Shown: positions 28,671-36,849 of the stretch, piece by piece
Numbering within the stretch: position 1 is the stretch's first letter
How the letters are laid out: the number at the start of each line of letters is the position of its first letter
DNA from: Neisseria meningitidis
GTDB lineage: Bacteria > Pseudomonadota > Gammaproteobacteria > Burkholderiales > Neisseriaceae
Direction of reading: 5' to 3'
NCBI RefSeq assembly: GCF_900638555.1
Contig: NZ_LR134525.1
Location: 1,178,001-1,242,000, forward strand
Length of the DNA: 64,000 bases
Position numbers and translations under genes: made by a program
The notes under the pieces: model-generated
The model's input: only the letters and a program-made list of their open reading frames with translations
The model's database searches: none
Told to the model about the DNA's origin: nothing

Positions 28671-29237
28671 ATGTTATTGAAAAACATCCTTCCATTCGCC
28701 CATTGCCTTTTGCGGCAGGCACTTCCCGAAGGCGGCAATGCGCTGGACGGCACCGCCGGCAACGGACACGACACCCTTTTCCTCGCACAAACCGCAGGCA
28801 TCCGGGGGAAAGTGTGGGCATTCGACATCCAGCCGCAAGCCCTGAACAACACCCGATGCCGTCTGCAGGAAGCAGGTTACAGCAATGTACGGCTCATCTT
28901 GGACGGACATGAAAACCTGAAGCAATATATTCCAAAGCCGCTGGATGCAGCCATTTTCAATTTCGGCTGGCTGCCCGGCGGGGACAAAAGCCTTACCACC
29001 CGCACGGAAACCAGCATTGCCGCCCTTTCCGCCGCCCTATCCCTACTGAAAGAAAACGGTATGCTTATTGCCGTCCTCTACCCCGGGCACGAAAACGGCA
29101 AACAGGAGGCAGAAGCAATCGAACAATGGGCAAAAAACCTGCCTCAAGAACAGTTTGCCGTTCTGCGTTACAGCTTTACCAACCGGAAAAACAGCCCACC
29201 CTATCTTTTGGCATTTGAAAAACTGCCTCAAAAATAA
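28671..29237 (+). CDS. Class I SAM-dependent rRNA methylase-like protein
   Basis: The 188-residue protein has motif I DGTAGNGHDTLFLA and the family segment FNFGWLPGGDKSLTTR, typical of YtqB-like (rRNA methylase) proteins. The substrate in Neisseria is unknown; Bacillus relatives act on tRNA uridine 34 intermediates. The ATG at 28671 follows a lone DUS, and no clear ribosome-binding site is seen. A TTG two codons upstream is a possible alternative start. Confidence 0.82.
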   Translation: MLLKNILPFAHCLLRQALPEGGNALDGTAGNGHDTLFLAQTAGIRGKVWAFDIQPQALNNTRCRLQEAGYSNVRLILDGHENLKQYIPKPLDAAIFNFGWLPGGDKSLTTRTETSIAALSAALSLLKENGMLIAVLYPGHENGKQEAEAIEQWAKNLPQEQFAVLRYSFTNRKNSPPYLLAFEKLPQK

Positions 29238-29290
29238 CTGTTTGCGGTAAAATAAGCCGATTCTAACCCTTATTTTGATACGAGCCGACC

Positions 29291-29665
29291 ATGCAGTATC
29301 TGATTGTCAAATACAGCCATCAAATCTTCGTTACCATCACCATTTTGGTATTCAACATCCGTGTTTTCCTACTTTGGAAAAATCCAGAAAAGCCCTTGGC
29401 GGGCTTTTGGAAGGCACTGCCCCACCTTAACGACACCATGCTGCTGTTTACGGGATTGTGGCTGATGAAAATTACCCATTTCTCCCCGTTCAACGCGCCT
29501 TGGCTCGGTACAAAAATCCTGCTTCTGCTCGCCTATATCGCATTGGGTATGATGATGATGCGCGCCCGTCCGCGTTCGACCAAGTTCTACACCGTTTACC
29601 TGCTCGCCATGTGTTGCCTCGCCTGCATCGTTTACCTTGCCAAAACCAAAGTCCTGCCTTTCTGA
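29291..29665 (+). CDS. SirB2 family membrane protein
   Basis: The 124-residue protein has four hydrophobic segments and the family features LIVKYSHQIFV, LPHLNDTMLLFTGLWL and GTKILLLLAYIALG. SirB2 proteins are small inner-membrane proteins of unknown function. folK follows after 9 bases, so the two are co-transcribed. Confidence 0.85.
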   Translation: MQYLIVKYSHQIFVTITILVFNIRVFLLWKNPEKPLAGFWKALPHLNDTMLLFTGLWLMKITHFSPFNAPWLGTKILLLLAYIALGMMMMRARPRSTKFYTVYLLAMCCLACIVYLAKTKVLPF

Positions 29666-29674
29666 AACACCGTT

Positions 29675-30169
29675 ATGAACAACAGACATTTTGCCGTCAT
29701 CGCCCTGGGCAGTAATCTTGAAAACCCTGCCCAACAGGTACGCGCCGCATTGGACACGCTGTCGTCCCATCCTGACATCCGTCTTAAACAGGCTTCCTCA
29801 CTGTATATGACCGCGCCCGTCGGTTACGACAATCAGCCCGATTTCGTCAATGCCGTCTGCACCGTTTCCACCACCTTGGACGGCATTGCCCTGCTTGCCG
29901 AACTCAACCGTATCGAAGCCGATTTCGGACGCGAACGCAGCTTCCGCAACGCGCCGCGCACATTGGATTTGGACATTATCGACTTTGACGGCATCTCCAG
30001 CGACGACCCCCGACTCACCCTGCCGCATCCGCGCGCGCACGAACGCAGTTTCGTCATACGCCCTTTGGCAGAAATCCTCCCTGATTTTATTTTGGGAAAA
30101 CACGGAAAGGTTGCCGAATTGTCAAAACGGCTGGGCAATCAAGGCATCCGTCTTTTACCGGATAAGTAA
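29675..30169 (+). CDS. folK: 6-hydroxymethyl-7,8-dihydropterin pyrophosphokinase
   Basis: FolK transfers pyrophosphate from ATP to the pterin in folate synthesis. The 164-residue protein has LGSNLENPAQQVRAAL, TAPVGYDNQPDFVNAV, the signature RTLDLDIIDFDG and LPHPRAHERSFV. It is the second gene after the SirB2 gene and is followed by a DUS terminator. Confidence 0.96.
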   Translation: MNNRHFAVIALGSNLENPAQQVRAALDTLSSHPDIRLKQASSLYMTAPVGYDNQPDFVNAVCTVSTTLDGIALLAELNRIEADFGRERSFRNAPRTLDLDIIDFDGISSDDPRLTLPHPRAHERSFVIRPLAEILPDFILGKHGKVAELSKRLGNQGIRLLPDK

Positions 30170-30181
30170 TTCCGCACGCGG

Positions 30182-30216
30182 ATGCCGTCTGAATGCCGGT
30201 TTCAGACGGCATTTTT
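30182..30216 (+). terminator. DUS inverted-repeat terminator after folK
   Basis: ATGCCGTCTGAA and TTCAGACGGCAT with a 7-base loop followed by TTTTT lie 13 bases past the folK stop. Confidence 0.8.
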
Positions 30217-30295
30217 CCTTTGCCGCCAACACGCGTGCAAAAAAATCGCCCCTTGGGAAAGGGGCGCAAAAGGAACACAAACCACTACCAAAACT

Positions 30296-30775
30296 TTAAA
30301 TCTGCAACATTGCCTGCCGCATACTGTATCCGACAGGATATAAAGCCCTCACTAAATCGTTTCGAGAAATCCAAACTTCTTCATCGCCGACAGAAAATCT
30401 GCCTTTCTCCGGCACCAGCTCCAACAAAAACGGTTGAACCGCCGTATGCAGCCTGTCCTTACACCGCCCCAGCTTTCTGGACAAGGCGGACAGGGCGCGT
30501 TTGTAGGCACTATCCTTGCGGTCAAGCTCCCGCGCACTGCCGACCCAGCTCAAACGCAGGCTGCGGCTTTCATCCTCAATCAGCAAAATGCCTGTTTTGA
30601 CTTCCCCCACCTCGGGCTCGCATGAAAGCGCAATATAATATTTGCCGTCGATGTTGACATACGCCGCTTCATGCACCTGACAGTTGCAGCCGGAAGTGGC
30701 AAGCAGCGAATAAACAGAGTCCCGATGCAGTTTCAAAATATCAAGGGAAATCTGTTTGAAAATACTTTCCGGCAT
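30296..30775 (-). CDS. Putative split-barrel (HugZ/pyridoxamine-oxidase-like) protein, Fur-box promoter
   Basis: The 159-residue protein resembles the FMN-binding split-barrel fold: an N-terminal VYSLLATSGCNCQVHEAAYV strand pair and a C-terminal FLLELVPEKGRFSVG segment like that of HugZ haem-utilisation proteins. The match is by pattern only and weak. AAAGGAGGG lies just before the ATG. The promoter (TTGCAA, 16 bp, TATAAT) overlaps a Fur-box-like sequence, so iron repression is likely. A role in haem or iron use is inferred from these two facts. Confidence 0.6.
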   Translation of the reverse strand: MPESIFKQISLDILKLHRDSVYSLLATSGCNCQVHEAAYVNIDGKYYIALSCEPEVGEVKTGILLIEDESRSLRLSWVGSARELDRKDSAYKRALSALSRKLGRCKDRLHTAVQPFLLELVPEKGRFSVGDEEVWISRNDLVRALYPVGYSMRQAMLQI

Positions 30776-30819
30776 TTTTCCCTCCTTTCGTCTGCTGCGT
30801 TGTTTACTGGATTGACTGC

Positions 30820-30862
30820 ATTATACAGACATCTCCCAATCTTGCAAATGATAATTGTTCCT
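30820..30862 (-). promoter_or_regulatory. Promoter overlapped by a Fur-box-like sequence
   Basis: On the minus strand the -35 is TTGCAA (30842-30847), the spacer 16 bp and the -10 TATAAT (30820-30825). Plus-strand bases 30844-30862 contain AATGATAATTGTT and match the 19-bp Fur consensus GATAATGATAATCATTATC at 12 positions by my count. Repressor binding here would block the -35. Confidence 0.65.
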
Positions 30863-30945
30863 ATTTTTTAAAAAATTTATAAATTATTGATGGATATGTG
30901 AATTAATTTTAAGATTTAAAATCTCTTTCTCAAAAAAACACAAAA

Positions 30946-30974
30946 ATGCCGTCTGAAACGTGTTCAGACGGCAT
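30946..30974. terminator. DUS inverted-repeat terminator after ubiE
   Basis: ATGCCGTCTGAA and TTCAGACGGCAT with a 5-base loop lie 20 bases past the ubiE stop; an A-run on the plus strand supplies U residues on the minus transcript. Confidence 0.75.
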
Positions 30975-30994
30975 TGGCTGCACAGCCAGTCCGT

Positions 30995-31732
30995 TTAAAA
31001 TTTCACGCCCTTATGCAGCGCGACGATGCCCGCACTCATATTGTGATAATCCACGCTGTCGAAGCCCGCATCCAGCATCATCTGTTTCAAAGTTTCCTGA
31101 TCGGGGTGCATACGGATGGATTCGGCAAGATACTGGTAACTCTCCGCATCTTTCGCAATCAGCCTGCCCATCGCCGGCAGCAGCTTGAACGAATAGAAAT
31201 CATACGCGCCTTCGAGTGGCTTGTAGATTTTGGAAAACTCCAATACCAGCAATGTCCCGCCGGGTTTCAAAACACGGTACATCTCTTTCAGCGCGGCATC
31301 TTTATGCGTCATATTCCGCAAGCCGAACGCCACGGAAACCAAGTTGAAATAATTGTCAGGGAAAGGCAGTTTTTCCGCATCGGCAAGCGACACGGGCAAA
31401 ATCATGCCTTCGTTCAAAAGACGGTCGCGCCCGACGGTCAGCATAGAAGAATTAATATCGGTCAGCCAAACCTCGCCTTCCTTGCCGACGCGTTTCGCCC
31501 ACCCTCGGGACAAATCGCCCGTACCGCCCGCAATGTCCAACACTTTATCGCCTTTTTTCAGGTGCGCCGTGTTGATGGTGAAATGCTTCCACACCCTGTG
31601 CAGCCCTGCCGACATCACATCGTTCATAATGTCGTAGTTTTTGGCGACGGAGTGGAACACTTCCGCCACTTTTCCGGCTTTCTCATCTTCGTTGACCGTG
31701 CTGAACCCGAAATGCGTTTTCTGTCCGCCCAT
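30995..31732 (-). CDS. ubiE: Ubiquinone/menaquinone C-methyltransferase
   Basis: UbiE methylates the quinol ring in ubiquinone synthesis. The 245-residue protein has SAM motif [15 protein letters not shown], the family signature [24 protein letters not shown] and [13 protein letters not shown] at the end. The DUF971 gene lies 42 bases upstream on the same strand, an arrangement seen in many beta-proteobacteria. Confidence 0.96.
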   Translation of the reverse strand: MGGQKTHFGFSTVNEDEKAGKVAEVFHSVAKNYDIMNDVMSAGLHRVWKHFTINTAHLKKGDKVLDIAGGTGDLSRGWAKRVGKEGEVWLTDINSSMLTVGRDRLLNEGMILPVSLADAEKLPFPDNYFNLVSVAFGLRNMTHKDAALKEMYRVLKPGGTLLVLEFSKIYKPLEGAYDFYSFKLLPAMGRLIAKDAESYQYLAESIRMHPDQETLKQMMLDAGFDSVDYHNMSAGIVALHKGVKF

Positions 31733-31774
31733 ATTCTAACCACCTCCCTGATGCCGCCCTACGGCATCCCAAAC

Positions 31775-32167
31775 TTAACAATCTGATTGCTTTTCAAAAC
31801 GGGAAGCACCCGCCGCCGCCAATTTGTCCAAATATTCCTGCCACATCGCATCGTATCCGTATGCCAGTCTGTGCAGATACGCCCAATCGTAAAGACCGCT
31901 GTCGTGCCCGTCCGAAAAACTGATTTTCAGCGCATACTGTCCGACAGGCTGCAAATCCGTGATTTGGACATCCGCCTTGCCGGTCTGCAAAACATCCTGT
32001 CCCACGCCGTGTCCGCGCACTTCCGCACTCGGCGAATAGACGCGTAAAAATTCGGCAGGCAGATTTTTAGGTTCGTCCCCATAAGTCAAAACCAACACGG
32101 TACGGTTTTTCAACAAACGGATTTCAACAGGAATATTATTCAAAAAACACCTCGGTTCGGCATACAA
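31775..32167 (-). CDS. DUF971 (gamma-butyrobetaine hydroxylase N-terminal-like) protein
   Basis: The 130-residue protein matches the DUF971/GBBH_N family, including LPAEFLRVYSPSAEV and GLYDWAYLHRLA. Family members are small and sometimes linked to iron-sulfur or quinone genes. The zinc-ligand cysteines and histidine of the eukaryotic domain are not evident. The exact start is uncertain, because the first codons (MYAEPRCFLNN) may be upstream of the true start. Probably an operon with ubiE. Confidence 0.8.
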   Translation of the reverse strand: MYAEPRCFLNNIPVEIRLLKNRTVLVLTYGDEPKNLPAEFLRVYSPSAEVRGHGVGQDVLQTGKADVQITDLQPVGQYALKISFSDGHDSGLYDWAYLHRLAYGYDAMWQEYLDKLAAAGASRFEKQSDC

Positions 32168-32262
32168 TATCCGGCAGGCGCAGGCGTGCCTTCAAACGGC
32201 GCGTATTTTAACAGCTTTATCCCGATACCGATATTCAAACCCACATTTCAGACGGCATTGAT

Positions 32263-33882
32263 ATGGACAATCTCGCATGGAACGGCATTCCCGACATCCG
32301 CACACTCGACCAAACCATCCGCAAACACGCACACCCGCTCAACCTGATTGTCTGCCTCCCCGATAATCAGATTCCCAATTTTCAAACCGCACAAGATGCT
32401 TCGGACGCGGAATGCCGTCTGAAGCACCGTTTGGATCAGGCAACCCAGTGCCTCCAGTTCGACAGCATCAACCTGATTGAACACATCCTGCCCGATGTCC
32501 GCTTCTGGCTGGTTCCCCCTTCACGCACCCGCCGCCTGCACGAACACTTCCACCACATTTCCTGGCAGACCGAAGCCATCCCGCAAACCGAAAGTAAGCC
32601 CGACAAACCCTGGTTTGCACTTCCACAAACATCCGAACGGCAAAAACCGGAACACATCCTCGTTATCGGAGCGGGCATATCCGGCGCGGCAACCGCCCAC
32701 GCCTTAGCATCATACGGCATTTCCGTTACCGTATTGGAAGCCCGAAAAGCCGCCCAAGCCGCCAGCGGCAACCGCCAAGGGCTGCTCTACGCCAAAATCT
32801 CGCCGCACGACACCGAACAAACCGAACTGCTGCTTGCCGGCTACGGCTACACCAAACGCCTGCTCGGACATATCCTGCCCGAATCCGAAACCTGGGGCGG
32901 CAACGGCATCATCCACCTCAATTACAGCCGCACCGAACAACAACGCAATCACGAATTGGGTTTGCAAAAACACCATAACCACCTCTACCGCAGCATCACG
33001 CAGGCAGAAGCCGAAAAAATCGCCGGCATCCCTCTGAACACGCCCTACGCCGAACCATTATGCGGACTGTTTTGGCAGTACGGCGTATGGCTCAATCCTC
33101 CCACATTCGTCCGCGCCCTCCTCAGCCATCCGCTCATTGGACTACACGAAGACACACCGTTAACCGACATTTCCCACGACGGGGAAAAGTGGATTGCAAG
33201 CACGCCAAACGGCACATTTACCGCCACACACATCATCTACTGCACCGGTGCGAACAGCCCCTACCTACCCGAAACCAACCTCGCCACCCTGCCCCTCAGG
33301 CAAATACGCGGACAAACCGGCCTCACACCGTCCACCCCGTTTTCCGAACAACTGCGTTGCGCCGTTTCAGGCGAAAGCTACATCAGCCCGTCGTGGCACG
33401 GACTGCACTGCTACGGCGCGAGTTTTATTCCCAACAGCAGCCATACCGGATGGAACGAAGCCGAAGAAGCCTCAAACCGCCAAGCATTGGCACACCTTAA
33501 CCCCGCCCTTTCCGAATCATTGTTTGCCGCCAACCCAAACCCCCAAAAACACCAAGGGCACGCCGCCATACGCTGCGACAGCCCCGACCACCTTCCCCTA
33601 GTCGGCGCACTCGGCGACATTGCCGCTATGCAACAAACTTACGCCAAACTCGCGCTGGACAAAAACTATCGCATCGATGCCCCCTGCCCGTACCTGCCCA
33701 ATGCCTACGCCAACACCGCCCACGGCACACGCGGGCTTGCCACCGCCCCCATCTGCGCCGCCGCCGTTGCAGCCGAAATCCTAGGCTTGCCCCATCCCCT
33801 CTCAAAACGCCTGCGCCACGCCCTACACCCCAACCGCGCCATCATCCGCGCCATCGTCAGAAGGAAGGATCTAACCCCTTAA
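32263..33882 (+). CDS. mnmC: MnmC-type FAD-dependent tRNA-modifying oxidoreductase without the methyltransferase domain
   Basis: MnmC finishes the mnm5s2U34 wobble base of some tRNAs. The 539-residue protein has the FAD-binding ILVIGAGISGAATAHALASY near residue 130 and downstream MnmC2 features (ASGNRQGLLYAKISPHDTEQ, GCFIS-like GESYISPSWHG, HGTRGLATAPICA). The E. coli enzyme has an N-terminal methyltransferase domain of about 250 residues. Here only about 125 residues precede the oxidoreductase, with no SAM motif I. Confidence 0.88.
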   Translation: MDNLAWNGIPDIRTLDQTIRKHAHPLNLIVCLPDNQIPNFQTAQDASDAECRLKHRLDQATQCLQFDSINLIEHILPDVRFWLVPPSRTRRLHEHFHHISWQTEAIPQTESKPDKPWFALPQTSERQKPEHILVIGAGISGAATAHALASYGISVTVLEARKAAQAASGNRQGLLYAKISPHDTEQTELLLAGYGYTKRLLGHILPESETWGGNGIIHLNYSRTEQQRNHELGLQKHHNHLYRSITQAEAEKIAGIPLNTPYAEPLCGLFWQYGVWLNPPTFVRALLSHPLIGLHEDTPLTDISHDGEKWIASTPNGTFTATHIIYCTGANSPYLPETNLATLPLRQIRGQTGLTPSTPFSEQLRCAVSGESYISPSWHGLHCYGASFIPNSSHTGWNEAEEASNRQALAHLNPALSESLFAANPNPQKHQGHAAIRCDSPDHLPLVGALGDIAAMQQTYAKLALDKNYRIDAPCPYLPNAYANTAHGTRGLATAPICAAAVAAEILGLPHPLSKRLRHALHPNRAIIRAIVRRKDLTP

Positions 33883-34227
33883 GCCTTTGCCGCATGCCGT
33901 CCCGACCACAGAAAATCATATTCAAATAAACATACCAATCCTGACGGTAAAATATCGAAAACACCCATAACATTTTCTTCCCAAAATAAGGAGTAAGGAA
34001 TGCCTAACAAATTGCCTTTGCTGTCCAAGATGAATGTTCCGTAACATTCGAAGACTTCCTTAACCCTGCCAGCCGTTTCGGTTTCTGTACCTCCTGTTAG
34101 ATAAGGAAGGAATGAAAAAGCCCTGTTGATTGTATGAAGTAAAGGGCGTTAATTTTTGTTAATCTTCCCTTCTCAGGAACTCAATATATAAGGATGTTAA
34201 TTTTTATTTCCCTTCTCGAGGACTCAA
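33883..34227. other. Gene-free stretch with a remnant ORF and a direct repeat
   Basis: ATAAGGAGTAAGGA precedes an ATG at 34000 that reads only 14 codons (MPNKLPLLSKMNVP). An overlapping frame continues AFAVQDECSVTFEDFLNPAS to a stop at about 34101, so this may be a frameshifted remnant of a small gene. Two imperfect direct repeats (GTTAATTTTT...CCCTTCTC...ACTCAATATA) lie at about 34148-34190 and 34195-34232. Confidence 0.4.
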
Positions 34228-34382
34228 TATAGTGGATTAACAAAAACCAGTACGGCGTTGCCTCGCCTTAGCTCAAAGAGAACGATTCTCTAAGGTGCTG
34301 AAGCACCAAGTGAATCGGTTCCGTACTATTTGTACTGTCTGCGGCTTCATCGCCTTGTCCTGATTTTTGTTAATCCACTATA
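34228..34382. mobile_element. Correia element, full length (155 bp)
   Basis: TATAGTGGATTAACAAAAA ends and the internal block with CTCAAAGAGAACGATTCTC and GGTGCTGAAGCACC mark a full CREE, the form that carries the IHF-binding region. It is inserted at the end of the second copy of a direct repeat (TCAATATA). Confidence 0.92.
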
Positions 34383-34386
34383 GTAT

Positions 34387-34567
34387 GAGACCTTTGCAAA
34401 AATAGTCTGTTAACGAAATTTGACGCATAAAAATGCGCCAAAAAATTTTCAATTGCCTAAAACCTTCCTAATATTGAGCAAAAAGTAGGAAAAATCAGAA
34501 AAGTTTTGCATTTTGAAAATGAGATTGAGCATAAAATTTTAGTAACCTATGTTATTGCAAAGGTCTC
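34387..34567. mobile_element. AT-rich non-coding element of 181 bp with GAGACCTTTGCAA inverted ends
   Basis: GAGACCTTTGCAA at the left and TTGCAAAGGTCTC at the right are perfect 13-bp inverted repeats. AGTAT flanks both sides (34382-34386 and 34568-34572), like a target duplication. No ORF is present. Size and composition fit the 183-bp 'ATR' AT-rich repeat described in the meningococcal genome, and the ends resemble those of IS5-family elements. It may be a MITE driven by such an IS. Confidence 0.75.
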
Positions 34568-34571
34568 AGTA

Positions 34572-34683
34572 TGAGAAATGAGAAATGAGAAATGAGAAAT
34601 GAGAAATGAGAAATGAGAAATGAGAAATGAGAAATGAGAAATGAGAAATGAGAAATGAGAAATGAGAAATGAGAAATGAGAAA
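34572..34683. repeat. Heptamer tandem repeat, 16 copies of TGAGAAA
   Basis: An unbroken array of 16 identical 7-base units runs from the edge of the AT-rich element to the terminator of the tRNA genes. It is non-coding. As a perfect short tandem repeat it should vary in copy number by slippage. Confidence 0.95.
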
Positions 34684-34710
34684 TGCCTCCGATATAATCG
34701 GAGGCATTTT
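34681..34710 (-). terminator. Terminator after the tRNA pair
   Basis: TGCCTCCGAT and ATCGGAGGCA form a 10-bp stem flanked by AAA and TTTT. It is directly downstream of tRNA-Glu in the minus-strand direction. Confidence 0.75.
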
Positions 34711-34714
34711 GAAT

Positions 34715-34789
34715 TGGCACGCCCACGGGGAATCGAACCCCGGTTACCGCCGTGAAAGGGCGATGTCCTAACCGCTAGACGATGGGCGC
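34715..34789 (-). tRNA. tRNA-Glu (anticodon TTC)
   Basis: The reverse strand folds as a cloverleaf: acceptor GCGCCCA/TGGGCGT, D arm TCTAGCGGTTAGGA, anticodon arm CGCCCTTTCACGGCG and T arm CCGGGGTTCGAATCCCCG. The CCA end is encoded. It is 75 bases long. tRNA-Arg lies 17 bases upstream on the same strand, so both are probably one transcript. Confidence 0.95.
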
Positions 34790-34806
34790 ATATTGTATTT
34801 TCTTAC

Positions 34807-34883
34807 TGGCGCACCCGGAGCGATTCGAACGCCCGACCCTCTGGTTCGTAGCCAGATACTCTATCCAACTGAGCTACGGGTGC
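34807..34883 (-). tRNA. tRNA-Arg (anticodon ACG)
   Basis: The reverse strand gives acceptor GCACCCG/CGGGTGC, D arm AGCTCAGTTGGATAGAGT, anticodon loop CTACGAA, T arm with GTTCGAATC and an encoded CCA, 77 bases in all. The ACG anticodon is normally read as ICG after deamination. Confidence 0.96.
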
Positions 34884-34992
34884 AGCACAATCACTTGTTC
34901 AAGTGATTAAGAAAGCGTGATAATACGGATTTATCTGAGTTCTGTCTATTGTTTTAGACTTTTATTTTTAGTTATTTTTTAACTGATTGATT

Positions 34993-36666
34993 TTAAAATA
35001 AACTATTTTTCGACGCAAGTTGCAGCAATTCTGCCGCATGTTGCCGCGTCGTATCGGTAATGACTTCTCCGCCCAACATACGGGCAACCTCTTCGATCCG
35101 TTGGATTTCATCCAATATACTGATTTCGCTGACGGTTTGCTCTCCCTCGCTGTGCTTGCGCACCCGCCAGTGGTTTTCGCCGCAGGATGCGACTTGCGGA
35201 AGATGGGTAACGGCAAGCACCTGATGTTTTCTGCCCAACGCACGTAATGCCTTGCCGACCATTTCAGCCACTCCCCCTCCAATACCGGTATCGACCTCAT
35301 CAAAAATCAGGGTGGGAACTTGGGTATATTGGCTGGCAACAACCTGTAAGGCAAGGCTGATACGCGCCAATTCGCCGCCGGAGGCAACTTTATTCAGCGG
35401 ACGGGGCGGATTGCCTTTGTTGGCGGCAACTTGAAATTGAACCTGCTCCAAACCGTGTGCCGTCGGCGACGAGGGCAACAGGACGATGTCGAAACGTGCA
35501 CCTTTCATGGCAAGGTGTTGCATATGCTCGGTCGTTTCGCCGCTCAAACGCTCTGCCGCCTGATGGCGCATGGCAGAAAGGATGTGGGCAGCTTCCTGAT
35601 ATTCGGCAAAATTGTGGGCAACATTATGCTCGAGCGCGTCCAAATCGGCGGCAGCTTGCAGGCTTTGCAGGCGTTCTTCGATTTCTGCCAACTTGGCAGG
35701 CAACTCTTCAGGCTCGATCCGGTATTTCCGCGCCATCCCCATCAGTTCGCCCATACGCTGTTCCTGTGCCGCCAATTCATTGGGGTTGATGTCGCTGCGT
35801 CCTGCCACATCGCGCATATTGGCACTGATTTCGCCCAATTCGGCCTCGATGCTTGCCAACATATTCAGGCTCTCGGCAAAGCGCGGCTCGATGTTTTGCA
35901 GATTGGCCAATAGTTTTTGACATTGATAGATATGGCGTTGGATGCCGTTGTCGCCGTCAATCTTGCTTCCGACTTCTTCGGCAGCCTGCAACAGCTCGGC
36001 AGAATGGGCAAGGCTGTCGTGGCTTTGGCTGAGGGCTTCCCATTCGCCTTGTTTAATGTCCAACTGATTCAATTCGTTAAACTGCCATTCCAGACGCTCT
36101 TGTTCGAGTGCAATGTTTTCTGCCTGTTCCTGCGCTTCCTGCAATGCTTTTTTTGAGTTTGCCCAGTTTTGATAAAGCTGCCTGACGGTTTCCGCCTGCG
36201 CCCTGCTGCCCGCAAATGCGTCCAACAATTCGCGCTGGGCGGCTTCCTGATTAAGCGAATGATGGGCGTTTTGCCCGTGGATGTCGATAAGCTGGCTGCC
36301 GACGGCTTTGAGTTGCGCCAAGGTAGCGGCCTGATTGTTGATAAAGCTGCGGCTTTTGCCTTTGGCATCGATAATGCGGCGGATACTGAGTTCTTCTTCT
36401 CCGTCGTTTAAAAGCCCCTGTTCATACAATTCTGCTTTTAAAGTAGGCAAATGGGAAATATCGAACAATGCCGACAACTGCGCTTCTTTTGCGCCGCTGC
36501 GGACTTGGCTGTAATCGGCTTTATCGCCCAACAGCAGACCAATCGCATCCAAAGTAATGGACTTGCCCGCGCCAGTTTCTCCAGTCAATACGGTAAAGCC
36601 GCTTTGAAAATCCAGATTCAGATTTTCAACAATGACAAAATCACGCAAAGAAAGTGTTAGAAGCAT
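34993..36666 (-). CDS. recN: DNA repair protein RecN
   Basis: RecN is an SMC-like ATPase for double-strand-break repair. The 557-residue protein has Walker A GETGAGKS at residues 29-36, a central coiled coil (about 150-380), the signature ASGGELARISLAL and Walker B PTLIFDEVDTGIGGG. Length and order are normal. In Neisseria, RecN also supports transformation and survival of oxidative damage. Confidence 0.96.
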   Translation of the reverse strand: MLLTLSLRDFVIVENLNLDFQSGFTVLTGETGAGKSITLDAIGLLLGDKADYSQVRSGAKEAQLSALFDISHLPTLKAELYEQGLLNDGEEELSIRRIIDAKGKSRSFINNQAATLAQLKAVGSQLIDIHGQNAHHSLNQEAAQRELLDAFAGSRAQAETVRQLYQNWANSKKALQEAQEQAENIALEQERLEWQFNELNQLDIKQGEWEALSQSHDSLAHSAELLQAAEEVGSKIDGDNGIQRHIYQCQKLLANLQNIEPRFAESLNMLASIEAELGEISANMRDVAGRSDINPNELAAQEQRMGELMGMARKYRIEPEELPAKLAEIEERLQSLQAAADLDALEHNVAHNFAEYQEAAHILSAMRHQAAERLSGETTEHMQHLAMKGARFDIVLLPSSPTAHGLEQVQFQVAANKGNPPRPLNKVASGGELARISLALQVVASQYTQVPTLIFDEVDTGIGGGVAEMVGKALRALGRKHQVLAVTHLPQVASCGENHWRVRKHSEGEQTVSEISILDEIQRIEEVARMLGGEVITDTTRQHAAELLQLASKNSLF

Positions 36667-36806
36667 CGTGAGGATTCCTTAGCAATTCTACCGACAAAAG
36701 CAATATCAACTTTAGATATACGAATTATAACTAAGATTTTTTAAATTAAAAATAAGTTTTTCCTTAATTTTTCTTAGTGCTTGTTTTTATCTGCTTATTT
36801 GTTGCA

Positions 36807-36841
36807 ATGCCGTCTGAAGCAATGTGCGTTTCAGACGGCAT
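36807..36841. terminator. DUS inverted-repeat terminator after scpB
   Basis: ATGCCGTCTGAA and TTCAGACGGCAT with an 11-base loop lie 9 bases past the scpB stop. Confidence 0.65.
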
Positions 36842-36849
36842 TTGGAATT

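Noticed and set aside
34572..34683. Short-repeat array as a possible CRISPR
   Set aside because: The units are contiguous 7-mers with no spacers and no cas genes nearby.
33883..34714. NIME/dRS3 arrays expected in meningococci
   Set aside because: I found no ATTCCC...GGGAAT dRS3 units in this gap or elsewhere in the window.
34715..34883. tRNA pair as an integration site for an island
   Set aside because: There is no integrase, and no repeated tRNA 3' end is seen. The neighbouring repeats are CREE, ATR and heptamers.
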